A DNA stretch of 64,000 nt, taken from positions 1 to 64,000 of the forward strand of contig JAFCCU010000003.1 in NCBI GenBank assembly GCA_017610005.1, given 5' to 3'. The DNA is from Candidatus Woesearchaeota archaeon (GTDB lineage: Archaea > Nanobdellota > Nanobdellia > Woesearchaeales > B29-G15). Below are positions 9,865 to 17,674 of the stretch, piece by piece; within the stretch, counting starts at the first letter, position 1; each line of letters begins with the position of its first letter. The notes beneath the pieces were generated by a model that saw nothing but the letters and a program-made list of their open reading frames with translations, did no database searches and had not been told where the DNA came from. The position numbers and the translations under genes are program-made.

Positions 9865-10983
9865 TCACCTATGTTTAATTACTAATATAATCAATGCAAC
9901 AATTGCTCCCACTAAAATAACCACGGAAATCCCAACCACAATTAAGATTACTCCATTAAAAGATGTTGGTTCTTCTTCAACAGGGGGTGGCTCAAGTAGC
10001 AATATTTTAGAAAACTCATTTACCTTATTTCCAAAAAAAACCTTGATTGTAACAGGGTATTCTCCTTCACCATAATTTCTTAGATCAACATACGTTTTGA
10101 AAGTTTTAATTCCAAACCTTCCAAGATTTATCGAAGGAGTAGTTCCAACTAAAGAGTCATTAACATAAATTTCCACAAAAGTCATTTCCTCTTCCCTAAA
10201 TCCTGCTTCCAAATAAATATAATAATGATTAATCTCTCCTGGAGGGAGTATCTCAGTAAATCCCTTAAGTACAACTTCTTTTGAACCAATTTTAAATACA
10301 TCTTCTAATTCAACCATATCTTCACCATATTTCAAAAGAACCCTTGCAGTATGGCGCCCTGGGAGAATATCCTTAACTTTAAAGTTTATTTTTTCAGTTC
10401 TTTTTTGTTTTGCTCCCAAAGAATTAAATGTGCCTAAATTTGAAAACACAGTCTCATTAATTTCATTTTCAACAAATAATTCCCAAGTCAAGTCATCAAT
10501 AGTTTCTTCCCCTCTAGAGGTTATATCTAAAATGGCTTCTGCTGTTTCATTATTCTCTACATCTCTAATTTTAAATGTAGCATCAACATATTTCCCAGGG
10601 TAAGGAACATTAATAGTAAAATAATGGGCCATCGAGGTCCTAACAGCAATTTCTCCATCAACAGGAGTTTCATCAGCTGCACTAACCATCATTAACCAAG
10701 GTCCTGGTCTTGGCATTTTTTCAGGCAACCTTACCTCAATAATTATTTCAAATTGACCCTTGGGTTGTTTAGTTATATTTATGACTCTAGCATATTCTTC
10801 AAGCGGACCATTCATTGAAAAACCTAATTTCTCAGCTCCCCAACAAGTATATTTTTCTTGATGAACCAGATTAGGAGAAAAATCAATCTCAACAGGATTA
10901 CTATAACATGCAACCCCTGATCCTTCAATTAAAGGAATCAAAAGAAAAAGTAATAAGAAAAATAAAAAAAGGTTTTTATTCAT
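9865..10983 (-). CDS. secreted beta-sandwich protein with C-terminal membrane anchor
   Basis: 372 residues from the chosen ATG. A signal peptide (MNKNLFLFFLLLFLLIPLIEG) is followed by several beta-rich segments of the CARDB/NPCBM-like kind and a C-terminal TM (about 345-368) with a short basic tail, so the bulk is outside the cell. A longer reading frame starts at 11019, but that would put residues before the signal peptide and overlap the upstream gene. The ATG at 10983 leaves a 14-nt gap after the upstream stop. It belongs to the surface operon. Function not identified. Confidence 0.8.
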   Translation of the reverse strand: MNKNLFLFFLLLFLLIPLIEGSGVACYSNPVEIDFSPNLVHQEKYTCWGAEKLGFSMNGPLEEYARVINITKQPKGQFEIIIEVRLPEKMPRPGPWLMMVSAADETPVDGEIAVRTSMAHYFTINVPYPGKYVDATFKIRDVENNETAEAILDITSRGEETIDDLTWELFVENEINETVFSNLGTFNSLGAKQKRTEKINFKVKDILPGRHTARVLLKYGEDMVELEDVFKIGSKEVVLKGFTEILPPGEINHYYIYLEAGFREEEMTFVEIYVNDSLVGTTPSINLGRFGIKTFKTYVDLRNYGEGEYPVTIKVFFGNKVNEFSKILLLEPPPVEEEPTSFNGVILIVVGISVVILVGAIVALIILVIKHR

Positions 10984-10997
10984 TTTATTTGCGAATC

Positions 10998-11822
10998 TTA
11001 TGCCATAGTTCCATCGCAAGCATCCACTGCACTCCCTTTGTCAGTTGCATTAATTCCGATAAGTATTTTCCTTTCTCCATTTTGGATTACTGAGGGATCA
11101 ATGTGGGAAGGGATTGAAATTGCAAAGCCTATTGCTAATGAATCATGCAAATCGGTAAAATTCAAACAAGGACATGCCAAGTCATTATTATCACCACTAA
11201 CCCCAAGATCTCCATCTGGAGTAACATTTAGCCAATTTCTCCAATTGGTATAATTCGCTACTCTTCCATTATCTGTAGTTGCATTACATGACTTACTCTC
11301 ATTGTCTTGGAACCACCAAGAAAACATACCACTGCCTCCCCACCCTAGAGCGTCATCCCCACAAGGCAAGATTTCTGTAGCAGTAGTATTTATATCTGCA
11401 TAAAGTCTTACATAAGTATTTCCATCATTGTACACGACAATTGGGGTAGGACCATCTCCATCAGGCCCATTTACATCTTCCCATGTAGAGTTCCATTGTC
11501 CTCCACATTCAGAAGAATTCCATTGCTGAGGATCTTCACTAGTCCCATTTACCCTCATAGTACAATTATACTCTCCTGCTCCGCCTCCTGTTTTGGTATA
11601 ACCGCTTTCAAAAGCAATGCTATCATAATTTGGATCAACTAATATTGCTGCAACAGATTGGATTGAAATGTTTGCAGTTCCAGAATCATACATTGCATAC
11701 CCCGTTATTGGGGTTATGGGGATTGTTCTAATCATATTTAATGAAAATAATGTCCCAGATAAACTTACTACAATTGCCACAACTAAAAGTGCAGCGAGAA
11801 CGCGATTATTAATTTCAGCCAT
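10998..11822 (-). CDS. secreted/anchored surface protein, pilin-like N-terminus
   Basis: 274 residues. The N-terminal hydrophobic helix (about 8-30, NRVLAALLVVAIVVSLSG) follows a short polar leader and precedes PITPITGYAMYDSG, an arrangement like type IV pilin-like or simple signal-anchor proteins. The exterior is beta-rich, acidic and contains several cysteines (CTMR, CGG, CGDD, CACP-like CPCL) that could form disulphides. It sits 2 nt after the stop of the 89-aa membrane protein, so it is probably translated from the same mRNA. I cannot assign a family; a secreted structural protein is likely. Confidence 0.8.
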   Translation of the reverse strand: MAEINNRVLAALLVVAIVVSLSGTLFSLNMIRTIPITPITGYAMYDSGTANISIQSVAAILVDPNYDSIAFESGYTKTGGGAGEYNCTMRVNGTSEDPQQWNSSECGGQWNSTWEDVNGPDGDGPTPIVVYNDGNTYVRLYADINTTATEILPCGDDALGWGGSGMFSWWFQDNESKSCNATTDNGRVANYTNWRNWLNVTPDGDLGVSGDNNDLACPCLNFTDLHDSLAIGFAISIPSHIDPSVIQNGERKILIGINATDKGSAVDACDGTMA

Positions 11823-11824
11823 TT

Positions 11825-12094
11825 TTAATTACCCTCCTTTGGTTCTTCAAATCCTAATGAAACATATCCTCCTGTCCCTTTTACAGGGAGAGGATCATAT
11901 CCTTCTTCAACTGCATTTGGATCTATTGGTGTAAAACTAACTTTCCCACCTGCAACTATTGAAGGTGCAGGTTGCACATCAACTTGAATCTTAGACCCAC
12001 TTAATTGATCCATAACTGTCCAAGTGCCAAGCACTGAAACAAGCACGGTTATGACTAGGAGAACTAATATAACACTCTTTGGTATGTCTTCCAT
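11825..12094 (-). CDS. small signal-anchor protein heading the surface operon
   Basis: 89 residues from the chosen ATG, with one TM (about 8-26) and a short, acidic, Gly/Pro-rich exterior containing GGYVSLGFEEPKEG. A GTG at 12106 is also in frame, but GGGTGAG lies about 8 nt before the ATG at 12094 and decides the start. It is the first of seven co-oriented surface genes (12094 to 1073) with gaps of 2-35 nt or 4-nt overlaps. Function unknown. Confidence 0.7.
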   Translation of the reverse strand: MEDIPKSVILVLLVITVLVSVLGTWTVMDQLSGSKIQVDVQPAPSIVAGGKVSFTPIDPNAVEEGYDPLPVKGTGGYVSLGFEEPKEGN

Positions 12095-12200
12095 CTTTTT
12101 TCTCACCCTTCAGGTGTTTAAACCCTTTTTAGACCTCTTTTTTTTATAATATTTATGTTCTACTATATAAAATCTTTGTTGAAAATCAAACTTTTTCTCT

Positions 12201-12449
12201 CTAAAGTAACTGTTTTAAAGTATAATATACTAAAAAGAATAATAATGCAAAAAGCAAAATTAATGCGCCTCCAGCACCAAATGTTAAAAACACCTTACTT
12301 TTTGCTTTTAACTGTTTTGCCACAAATTCAGCATTTTGTTTTTCTTGAGTATAAAATTCAACATCAATTTCTTTTTCAATAAAAGACTCACAAAGTTTTA
12401 TCTTATGTTCTAATTCAATCACCTTCTTCTTTGATAAAAACTCAAGCAT
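12201..12449 (-). CDS. small coiled-coil membrane protein
   Basis: 82 residues: an amphipathic, charged helical segment (about 8-48, coiled-coil-like) followed by a C-terminal TM helix (about 53-76). Topology would put the helix in the cytoplasm. No homologue is recognised. It is separated from the surface operon by about 95 nt and from the 12.5-kb repeat array by about 40 nt. It could be a tail-anchored accessory of the surface proteins, but only proximity supports this. Confidence 0.55.
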   Translation of the reverse strand: MLEFLSKKKVIELEHKIKLCESFIEKEIDVEFYTQEKQNAEFVAKQLKAKSKVFLTFGAGGALILLFALLFFLVYYTLKQLL

Positions 12450-12490
12450 ACAACTATTAAAAATAATGCCCTATAAATAAATTGCGATTA

Positions 12491-12718
12491 TAACAGTCTA
12501 AAGTTAGAAGTTTGAAGTTTGAAGTTTGAAGTTTGAAGTCTGAAGTTTGAAGTCTGAAGTTTGAAGTAAGAAGTCTGAAGTTTGAAGTCTGAAGTTTGAA
12601 GTTTGAAGTTTGAAGTTTGAAGTAAGAAGTCTGAAGTGAAAAACACTATCAACCAAACCCCAAACCCTGGCAGTCTGAATTATATATTACTCCAGACTCC
12701 AGACTCCTGACTGTTAAC
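12491..12718. repeat. 7-bp tandem repeat array, reverse orientation, with composite flank
   Basis: Intergenic array of GAAGTTT/GAAGTCT heptamers (reverse complement of the 5' array). It opens with AACAGTCTAAAG and continues to GTGAAAAACACTATCAACC, AAACCCCAAACCC and CAGTCTGA. A few forward-oriented ACTCCAG units then end in GACTGTTAA. Both ends therefore carry the GACTGTTAA-type terminus, facing outward. It fills the spacer between the 82-aa gene and the permease gene; nothing else is seen here apart from the permease promoter. Confidence 0.9.
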
Positions 12719-12756
12719 CCCAAAACTTAAATATTTCATGAGGAAATATTGTCTCT

Positions 12757-14667
12757 ATGGGAGAACTAAAAAAGGTGCTTAGCTTTAGGGTTCTGCTATT
12801 AATTACAATTAATTCTATAATGGGCACCGGTGTTTTTTTCCTACCAGCAATGGGTGCTAGTATCGCAGGGCCAGCATCACTTATATCCTGGGTTTTACTT
12901 TCTTTTATTGCAATTTATACTGGAATGTGCTTTGCAGAACTTGCTTCAATGTACCCAACAGAAGGGGGAGTCTACGAATTTTGTAAACATGCATATGGCA
13001 GGTTTTGGGCATTTATCATTGGATGGGTTACAATTATTTCAGCATATATCACAATTGCAATGCTTGTTGTTGGAGCAATCCAATATCTACTTCCCGTAAA
13101 TGCTCCCATTATAAAAATAGTATTATCTTTATTTTTTATTGTTGCATTTAATTTTATAGCTTATCGCGGGATGAAAGTTTCAGCAATGCTCTTAATTGCC
13201 TTTTCAATCATTACATTTAGTACCTTATTGGCCCTTATTATTCCTGGCCTATTTACAATAAAATTATCAAACTTTACTCCTTTTTTTGTAGCCCCAGGTT
13301 CTGCAATTTTTGTTGCAATTTTTTTTATTGCAGAGACTTTTTTTGGATGGGAAACTGCTACATTCTTAGCAGGAGAAACAAAAGATGGTGCGAAAGTTTT
13401 ACCCAAAGCCTTAATTGCAGGAACAGTAATTATCGCAGCAATTTGTATTCTTTTTGTATTCACCTCAATTGGAACAATGAATTGGACCCAGTTTGGATTA
13501 TCTAGCACACCTCTTGCAGATCTGGGGGAATTACATTTTGGGATGCTTGGACGAAGCATTTTTACAATTTTAGTGTACCTATCAATTATTGGTTCTGTTG
13601 CTGGTTGGATTGTTGCAGCCCCAAGATTAATTTTAGCAATGGCTAAAGATAAATTATTCTTAAGTCAATTTTCTGCGATCCATGATGTTCACAAAACTCC
13701 TGCCAAGGCAATTTTACTTCAAACAATAACAATCTCAATAATTGTAATAGTTGGTGCAGGTTCTTATGAACTGTTGCTTCAATTATTAGTCCCATTAGTT
13801 CTGATCATGTATTCCGCAGTAATGTTAAGTTTAGTTGTTTTAAGAATACACAAACCAAATGCCAAAAGATATTTTACTGTCCCATTTGGAAAAATTGGCC
13901 CCATCATCCTAGTTATCTTTAATGCAATTCTATTAATAATGTGGTTGAACCATTCAGAAAGTGCATTTGGGATTTTAAAATTAGGATTCTCTTTTATTCT
14001 ATTAGGGATCCCATTATACTTCTTAATTGAACTTTATAATGATCCAGATATGATAGTCTCAGTTAATGATGCATTTGCAAACCTTCACTTAATGTTTGAG
14101 TCTTTTAATCTTCCAATGCATATTAGAAAAGAGATAATGCAATCCATTGGGGTAATCAAGGGTAAAAAGATTCTTGAATATGGATGTAATGTTGGCACAT
14201 TAACCCAACATTTAGCTGAAGAAGCAGGAGAAGAGGGGAAGGTTTATGCAACAAATATTTCTCAAAATGAATTGAAAATTACTGAAAAGAGACTTGCTCA
14301 GAAATTTAATGTTGTGTCAAATGTTGAATTAATTTATGATATTGAACATGCATCCAGAATCCACCCCTCATTAAGTTATGTTGATTGTGCAGTTTCTGTA
14401 GGTATGCTTTCTTATGTTATAGATCCAAACAAAGTTCTAAAGGAACTTGCTTCCCTACTGCCCAAACATGGAAAAGTTTGTTTTGTGGAATACGTTGATT
14501 ATTTCCATTTACTGCCAAATGTAGAATGGTTATCAGATATTAAAAAGATTAAGCGAATTTTCAAAGACGCAGGGCTTCTTGTGCATATTAGAAAAAAGCA
14601 TTGGCTCTTTTGGAATTATATGTTTATCTATGGGATTAAAACTAACGAAGAAGTACCATTTGTTTAA
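12757..14667 (+). CDS. APC-family amino acid permease fused to a SAM-dependent methyltransferase
   Basis: 636 residues. Residues 1-430 have the hydrophobic profile of an APC permease: about twelve TM helices, with the family signature near the start (INSIMGTGVFFLPAMG) and the TM3-5 region FAELASMYPTEGGVYEF. Such proteins exchange or import amino acids or amines. Residues about 450-636 form a soluble class I methyltransferase domain with motif I LEYGCNVGTLTQHL and an acidic residue after the next strand. A TATA-like ACTTAAATA at about 12724-12732 sits about 28 nt before the ATG (leaderless). It ends in a 4-nt convergent overlap with uS7. The fusion is open and continuous; no frameshift or stop separates the domains. 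Substrates are unknown. Confidence 0.85.
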   Translation: MGELKKVLSFRVLLLITINSIMGTGVFFLPAMGASIAGPASLISWVLLSFIAIYTGMCFAELASMYPTEGGVYEFCKHAYGRFWAFIIGWVTIISAYITIAMLVVGAIQYLLPVNAPIIKIVLSLFFIVAFNFIAYRGMKVSAMLLIAFSIITFSTLLALIIPGLFTIKLSNFTPFFVAPGSAIFVAIFFIAETFFGWETATFLAGETKDGAKVLPKALIAGTVIIAAICILFVFTSIGTMNWTQFGLSSTPLADLGELHFGMLGRSIFTILVYLSIIGSVAGWIVAAPRLILAMAKDKLFLSQFSAIHDVHKTPAKAILLQTITISIIVIVGAGSYELLLQLLVPLVLIMYSAVMLSLVVLRIHKPNAKRYFTVPFGKIGPIILVIFNAILLIMWLNHSESAFGILKLGFSFILLGIPLYFLIELYNDPDMIVSVNDAFANLHLMFESFNLPMHIRKEIMQSIGVIKGKKILEYGCNVGTLTQHLAEEAGEEGKVYATNISQNELKITEKRLAQKFNVVSNVELIYDIEHASRIHPSLSYVDCAVSVGMLSYVIDPNKVLKELASLLPKHGKVCFVEYVDYFHLLPNVEWLSDIKKIKRIFKDAGLLVHIRKKHWLFWNYMFIYGIKTNEEVPFV

Positions 14668-15263
14668 CGGCTTGCATCTGCTTGTCTCTCAACTTCCTTT
14701 TTCTTGGAAACTGCAATAGACTTTGGATTTTCTTCATATGCTGCAATAATCTCTTCAGCTAATGCTGCAGGAAGACTTTTCTTTTTATTAAAACATTTAT
14801 CAAAAGTTCCTTGAACATAATATCTTAACACAAGATCAACTCTTCTTTGTGGAGCACATTCAACAGCCTTAGGATATCTAGCACCACCATACTCTATAGA
14901 AACAACTTCTTCCCTTGTTGCTGATTTTTCAATAGATTCAACAAAAACAGCAATTGGGTTTTTATTTGTTTTTTTCTCAATAATTTCAAAAGCTTTTTCA
15001 ACAGCTGAGTAAGCATTCATTGCTTTTCCAGTGCAGTGCCCTGAGGAAATCTTATGTTTTTTACCCCTATGGCCAGGAACCATTAAGCGATTGATTAATC
15101 TTTCAACAATAAAAACATTTGATTTATGAAATCTTTGACCAGCGTATTTTGCTCCAGTTCGTGGAACTAGAGTTGCTTTTAAAGAAATGTAGTCTTTTAG
15201 TCCTGCGTCTGCAACTTTAATGTCTGCTGTAGACCATTTATTAAATGCTTTTATCTCACTCAT
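14664..15263 (-). CDS. rps7: small ribosomal subunit protein uS7
   Basis: 199 residues, the usual archaeal length. uS7 binds the 3' major domain of 16S rRNA and lies near the exit site. Archaeal S7 landmarks are visible: KWSTADIKVADAGLKDYI at the N-terminus, the conserved core NRLMVPGHRGKKHK, ESIEKSATREEVVSIEYGG (about 110-128), and APQRRVDLVLRYY with the basic C-terminal tail. In many archaea uS7 sits in the str operon with uS12 and EF-2; here it is alone, facing the permease gene tail to tail. Assignment is secure. Confidence 0.97.
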   Translation of the reverse strand: MSEIKAFNKWSTADIKVADAGLKDYISLKATLVPRTGAKYAGQRFHKSNVFIVERLINRLMVPGHRGKKHKISSGHCTGKAMNAYSAVEKAFEIIEKKTNKNPIAVFVESIEKSATREEVVSIEYGGARYPKAVECAPQRRVDLVLRYYVQGTFDKCFNKKKSLPAALAEEIIAAYEENPKSIAVSKKKEVERQADASR

Positions 15264-15352
15264 TTAGGCTTAGAACTTAGGGCTTGTTTTTAAATGTTTT
15301 GCTTAGCTGCATTATCAAAAAAGTTAAATACTACCCAAAAAAGTGTATTTCT

Positions 15353-16009
15353 ATGAAAACCGAGTTTATTGAATGTAGGTACACTGGCAAAGCAAAACTA
15401 TCAAAAGAGCAAATTGACCGTTTACCTGGCAAATTGGCTCTTTGTTCTACTGTTCAATTTTTACACTTCTTAGAACCAATTAAGGCCCAACTTGAAAAAG
15501 CAGGGAAGAAAGCTGAATTATTAAAAGCAAATAATACTTATTACCCTGGACAAATGCTTGGCTGTTCCAAATTTAAAGTTAAAGGTATTGATGCAGTTTT
15601 ATACATTGGAGATGGTATGTTTCATCCAATTAATGTTAAACTAAACTTTGATGGCGTAGTCTTTGCATTTAATCCAAAAACAAAAAAAATGGGAGTAATT
15701 GACGAAGTAGTTGTTACCAAACATAAAGGAAGATTAAAAGGAATGTATAATACTTTTTTATCAGCCGATACAGTAGGTGTTTTGATATCAACAAAACCTG
15801 GGCAAAATTGGGCGAAATTCAAAAGACTTGAGTGGAAATATAGAAAAAAGAAGTTTTACTATTTTCTATGGGATGAAATTAACCTAATGCAACTTGACAA
15901 TTTTCCTTTTATTGATATTTTCTTAAACACTGCCTGCCCAAGAATTGGGCTAGAAGATGCAATTGTACATAGGAAGAGAATTCTAAATATTGGTGAATTA
16001 GGTTTATAA
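15353..16009 (+). CDS. dph2: short Dph2-type diphthamide synthase (domain 1 missing)
   Basis: 218 residues from the ATG giving MKTEFIEC; an upstream extension to 15284 has no family resemblance. Archaeal Dph2 homodimers transfer a 3-amino-3-carboxypropyl group from SAM to the target His of EF-2, using a [4Fe-4S] cluster held by one Cys from each of three domains. Here the second-domain block (CSTVQFLHFLEPIK, PGQMLGCSKF, DAVLYIGDGMFHP) and the third-domain block (NTACPRIGLEDA) are clear. The usual first domain with its GSCCVDE-type Cys is absent, and the protein is about 120 residues shorter than typical. It is followed closely by the PHP-domain gene. Either the Cys residues in FIEC or LALC serve as the third ligand, or the activity differs. 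Confidence 0.85.
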   Translation: MKTEFIECRYTGKAKLSKEQIDRLPGKLALCSTVQFLHFLEPIKAQLEKAGKKAELLKANNTYYPGQMLGCSKFKVKGIDAVLYIGDGMFHPINVKLNFDGVVFAFNPKTKKMGVIDEVVVTKHKGRLKGMYNTFLSADTVGVLISTKPGQNWAKFKRLEWKYRKKKFYYFLWDEINLMQLDNFPFIDIFLNTACPRIGLEDAIVHRKRILNIGELGL

Positions 16010-16031
16010 ATTAGCATTAATTCGACTGATT

Positions 16032-16877
16032 ATGTTCTTGCCACCATTATCAAAAGCCCCTGCCTTAGAAGGGACAAGAAGGTTGATGGATATCCATAAT
16101 CATATTTCTGTGTCAACCCGAATAGAAAGACTTGTAGATCTTGCAACTTATGGAATCTTAGGAGTAACTGAACACCCAGTTCTAAAAAAAACTGTTCTTG
16201 ATTTTGATTCATTTTATGCTAGACTTATCAAACAAGCAAGAAATAGCGACCTTGAAGTTTCATTAGTAGATACTGATGTTGCAAGAGTTGTTAATGGGGA
16301 TAAAGAAGGTTATATTGTAAGAACTCAAGAAGTTTTTTCAGGAGTTTTTCACGCTGTAGTAATTGGATATGAAGAAAGCATAGAAAATGGCAAACCACCT
16401 CAAGAGTTATTAGAACTTGCAGAATCTCAGGGAGGAGGAGTTATCTTGGCCCACCCCTATTTGGTAAATACAAAGGAATGGCCTCATAATGGATTTCTAG
16501 GAGAACTTAATAGAAAAAGATATTCAAAAGGAAACACAGCAGAAAACCTTGGAACACTTGCAGCAGGTGCCATTGCAATTGAAGGTCATAATGCTCAACT
16601 GATTAGTCTCCAAATATTCAATCAATATGCAAGGGCAATGGCAAGAGAGTACCAAAAACCGATAATCTCTGTCTCAGACTCCCACCCCATGCAAAACGCT
16701 GAATTTTTAACAGGGGTTTATACTGATGTACCTGACAATGGGCCAACAATGGACTATATAATATCTACTCTTAAGCATGGTAAATTTAGCCCAGGCCCCA
16801 GCAATTACATCCCTTGGTCAAGATTCTGGGCAACTACACTTATAAATTTAGGCAACAGTTTTGTACATAAATCCTAA
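16032..16877 (+). CDS. PHP-domain phosphoesterase-like protein
   Basis: 281 residues. The PHP metal-ligand motifs are visible in order: DIHNHIS (about 21-27), GVTEHP (about 46-51), VILAHPYL (about 137-144) and SVSDSHPM (about 215-222). PHP enzymes are trinuclear-metal phosphoesterases such as histidinol phosphatase, nucleoside 3',5'-bisphosphate phosphatases and polymerase-associated nucleases. No DNA-binding domain is attached. It starts 22 nt after dph2, so they are probably co-transcribed. The substrate cannot be told from sequence. Confidence 0.8.
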   Translation: MFLPPLSKAPALEGTRRLMDIHNHISVSTRIERLVDLATYGILGVTEHPVLKKTVLDFDSFYARLIKQARNSDLEVSLVDTDVARVVNGDKEGYIVRTQEVFSGVFHAVVIGYEESIENGKPPQELLELAESQGGGVILAHPYLVNTKEWPHNGFLGELNRKRYSKGNTAENLGTLAAGAIAIEGHNAQLISLQIFNQYARAMAREYQKPIISVSDSHPMQNAEFLTGVYTDVPDNGPTMDYIISTLKHGKFSPGPSNYIPWSRFWATTLINLGNSFVHKS

Positions 16878-16890
16878 AAGCCCCAAGAGG

Positions 16891-17250
16891 GCTATAGGGT
16901 TTGAGCTTTGAGAAATAGTATTTTTCACTTCGGATTCCTTACTCCAGACCATTATAAGGTTTAGGGTGTAGGGTATAAGGTGGGATTAAGGTTTGATTGA
17001 TAATATTTTCCACTTCTGAATTTAGACTTCTGACTTTAGACTTCTGACTTTAGACTTCAGACTTTAGACTTCTGAATTTAGACTTCAGACTTTAGACTTC
17101 AGACTTTAGACTTCTGACTTTAGACTTTTGACTTTAGACTTTTGACTTTAGACTTCTGACTTTAGACTTCTGACTTTAGACTTCTGACTTTAGACTTCTG
17201 ACTTTAGACTTCAGACTTCAGACTTCAGACTTCAGACTTCAGACTGTTAA
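16891..17250. repeat. 7-bp tandem repeat array with composite flank (ACTTTAG/ACTTCTG)
   Basis: The longest array in the window, in the 460-bp spacer between the PHP gene and the exosome superoperon. It starts with two copies of the GGGTTT/GGGTGTAGGGTATAAGG flank and GTATTTTTCACTTC. About 30 heptamers follow, alternating ACTTTAG and ACTTCTG, and becoming pure ACTTCAG at the end, then GACTGTTAA. Alternation of two variants gives a 14-bp higher-order period in the middle. The array ends about 12 nt before the TATA box of the superoperon. Confidence 0.92.
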
Positions 17251-17261
17251 CTTTCCATAAC

Positions 17262-17273
17262 CTTTATATATTA
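17262..17273 (+). promoter_or_regulatory. TATA box of the exosome/proteasome superoperon
   Basis: CTTTATATATTA lies immediately after the repeat array. Counting 25-30 nt downstream puts the transcription start near 17293, giving a leader of about 45 nt with purine-rich GAGAGGAAAA and GGGGTGAG elements ahead of the first gene. This is the only good TATA element before a run of seven tightly packed genes. Confidence 0.6.
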
Positions 17274-17339
17274 TAGGCGTTTTCTGCAGATTCGTAAGAG
17301 AGAGGAAAATCGAGTGGGGTGAGACCTGCTTCTAGTAAC

Positions 17340-17672
17340 ATGAAACCATTGTTACCCACGTTAAAGGAAAAGAAACGTTATATTGGATTTGAAGTTATCT
17401 CTAAATCAGTGCTTCAATCTAAAGTTTTAAAAGACGCAATTTCAAATGGGGTAAAAGATTATATGGGGGAATTAGGCCTTGCAAAGGCTGGATTTTCAAT
17501 TATCTCTCTTAAACAAAATCAAGGGATAATAAGGGTGGGCAATGCATATGTTAATGATGCAAAAGCTGCTTTAGTCCTAATAAAAAATATCGAAAAAGAA
17601 AGTGTGTGCATAAGAAGTATTACAACTTCTGGCACATTAGCTAATGTTCGAAAAAAACTGAGTGGTGAATAA
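17340..17672 (+). CDS. rnp2: RNase P protein Pop5 (Rnp2)
   Basis: 110 residues. Archaeal Pop5 pairs with Rpp30 and activates the RNase P RNA for tRNA 5' processing. The family pattern is visible: LKEKKRYIGFEVIS near the N-terminus, a helix with LKDAISNGVKDYMGELG, and the C-terminal strands NQGIIRVGNAYVNDAKAALVLI and CIRSITTSGTLANVRKKL. A GTG at 17319 is in frame behind GAGTGGGG. I prefer the ATG at 17340 because family proteins begin just before the LKEKKRY block; the choice changes seven residues. The stop is 2 nt before psmA, consistent with the known archaeal superoperon order. Confidence 0.88.
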   Translation: MKPLLPTLKEKKRYIGFEVISKSVLQSKVLKDAISNGVKDYMGELGLAKAGFSIISLKQNQGIIRVGNAYVNDAKAALVLIKNIEKESVCIRSITTSGTLANVRKKLSGE

Positions 17673-17674
17673 TC

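Noticed and set aside
8332-12106. Longer starts for several surface genes (GTG 12106, ATG 9429, start at 11019)
   Set aside because: TATA spacing, ribosome binding sites and signal-peptide positions support the shorter forms given in the feature list.
16895-16990. Telomere-like DNA (GGGTTTAGGGT resembling TTTAGGG repeats)
   Set aside because: The motif is degenerate, internal to the sequence, present in both orientations and part of a dispersed intergenic repeat.
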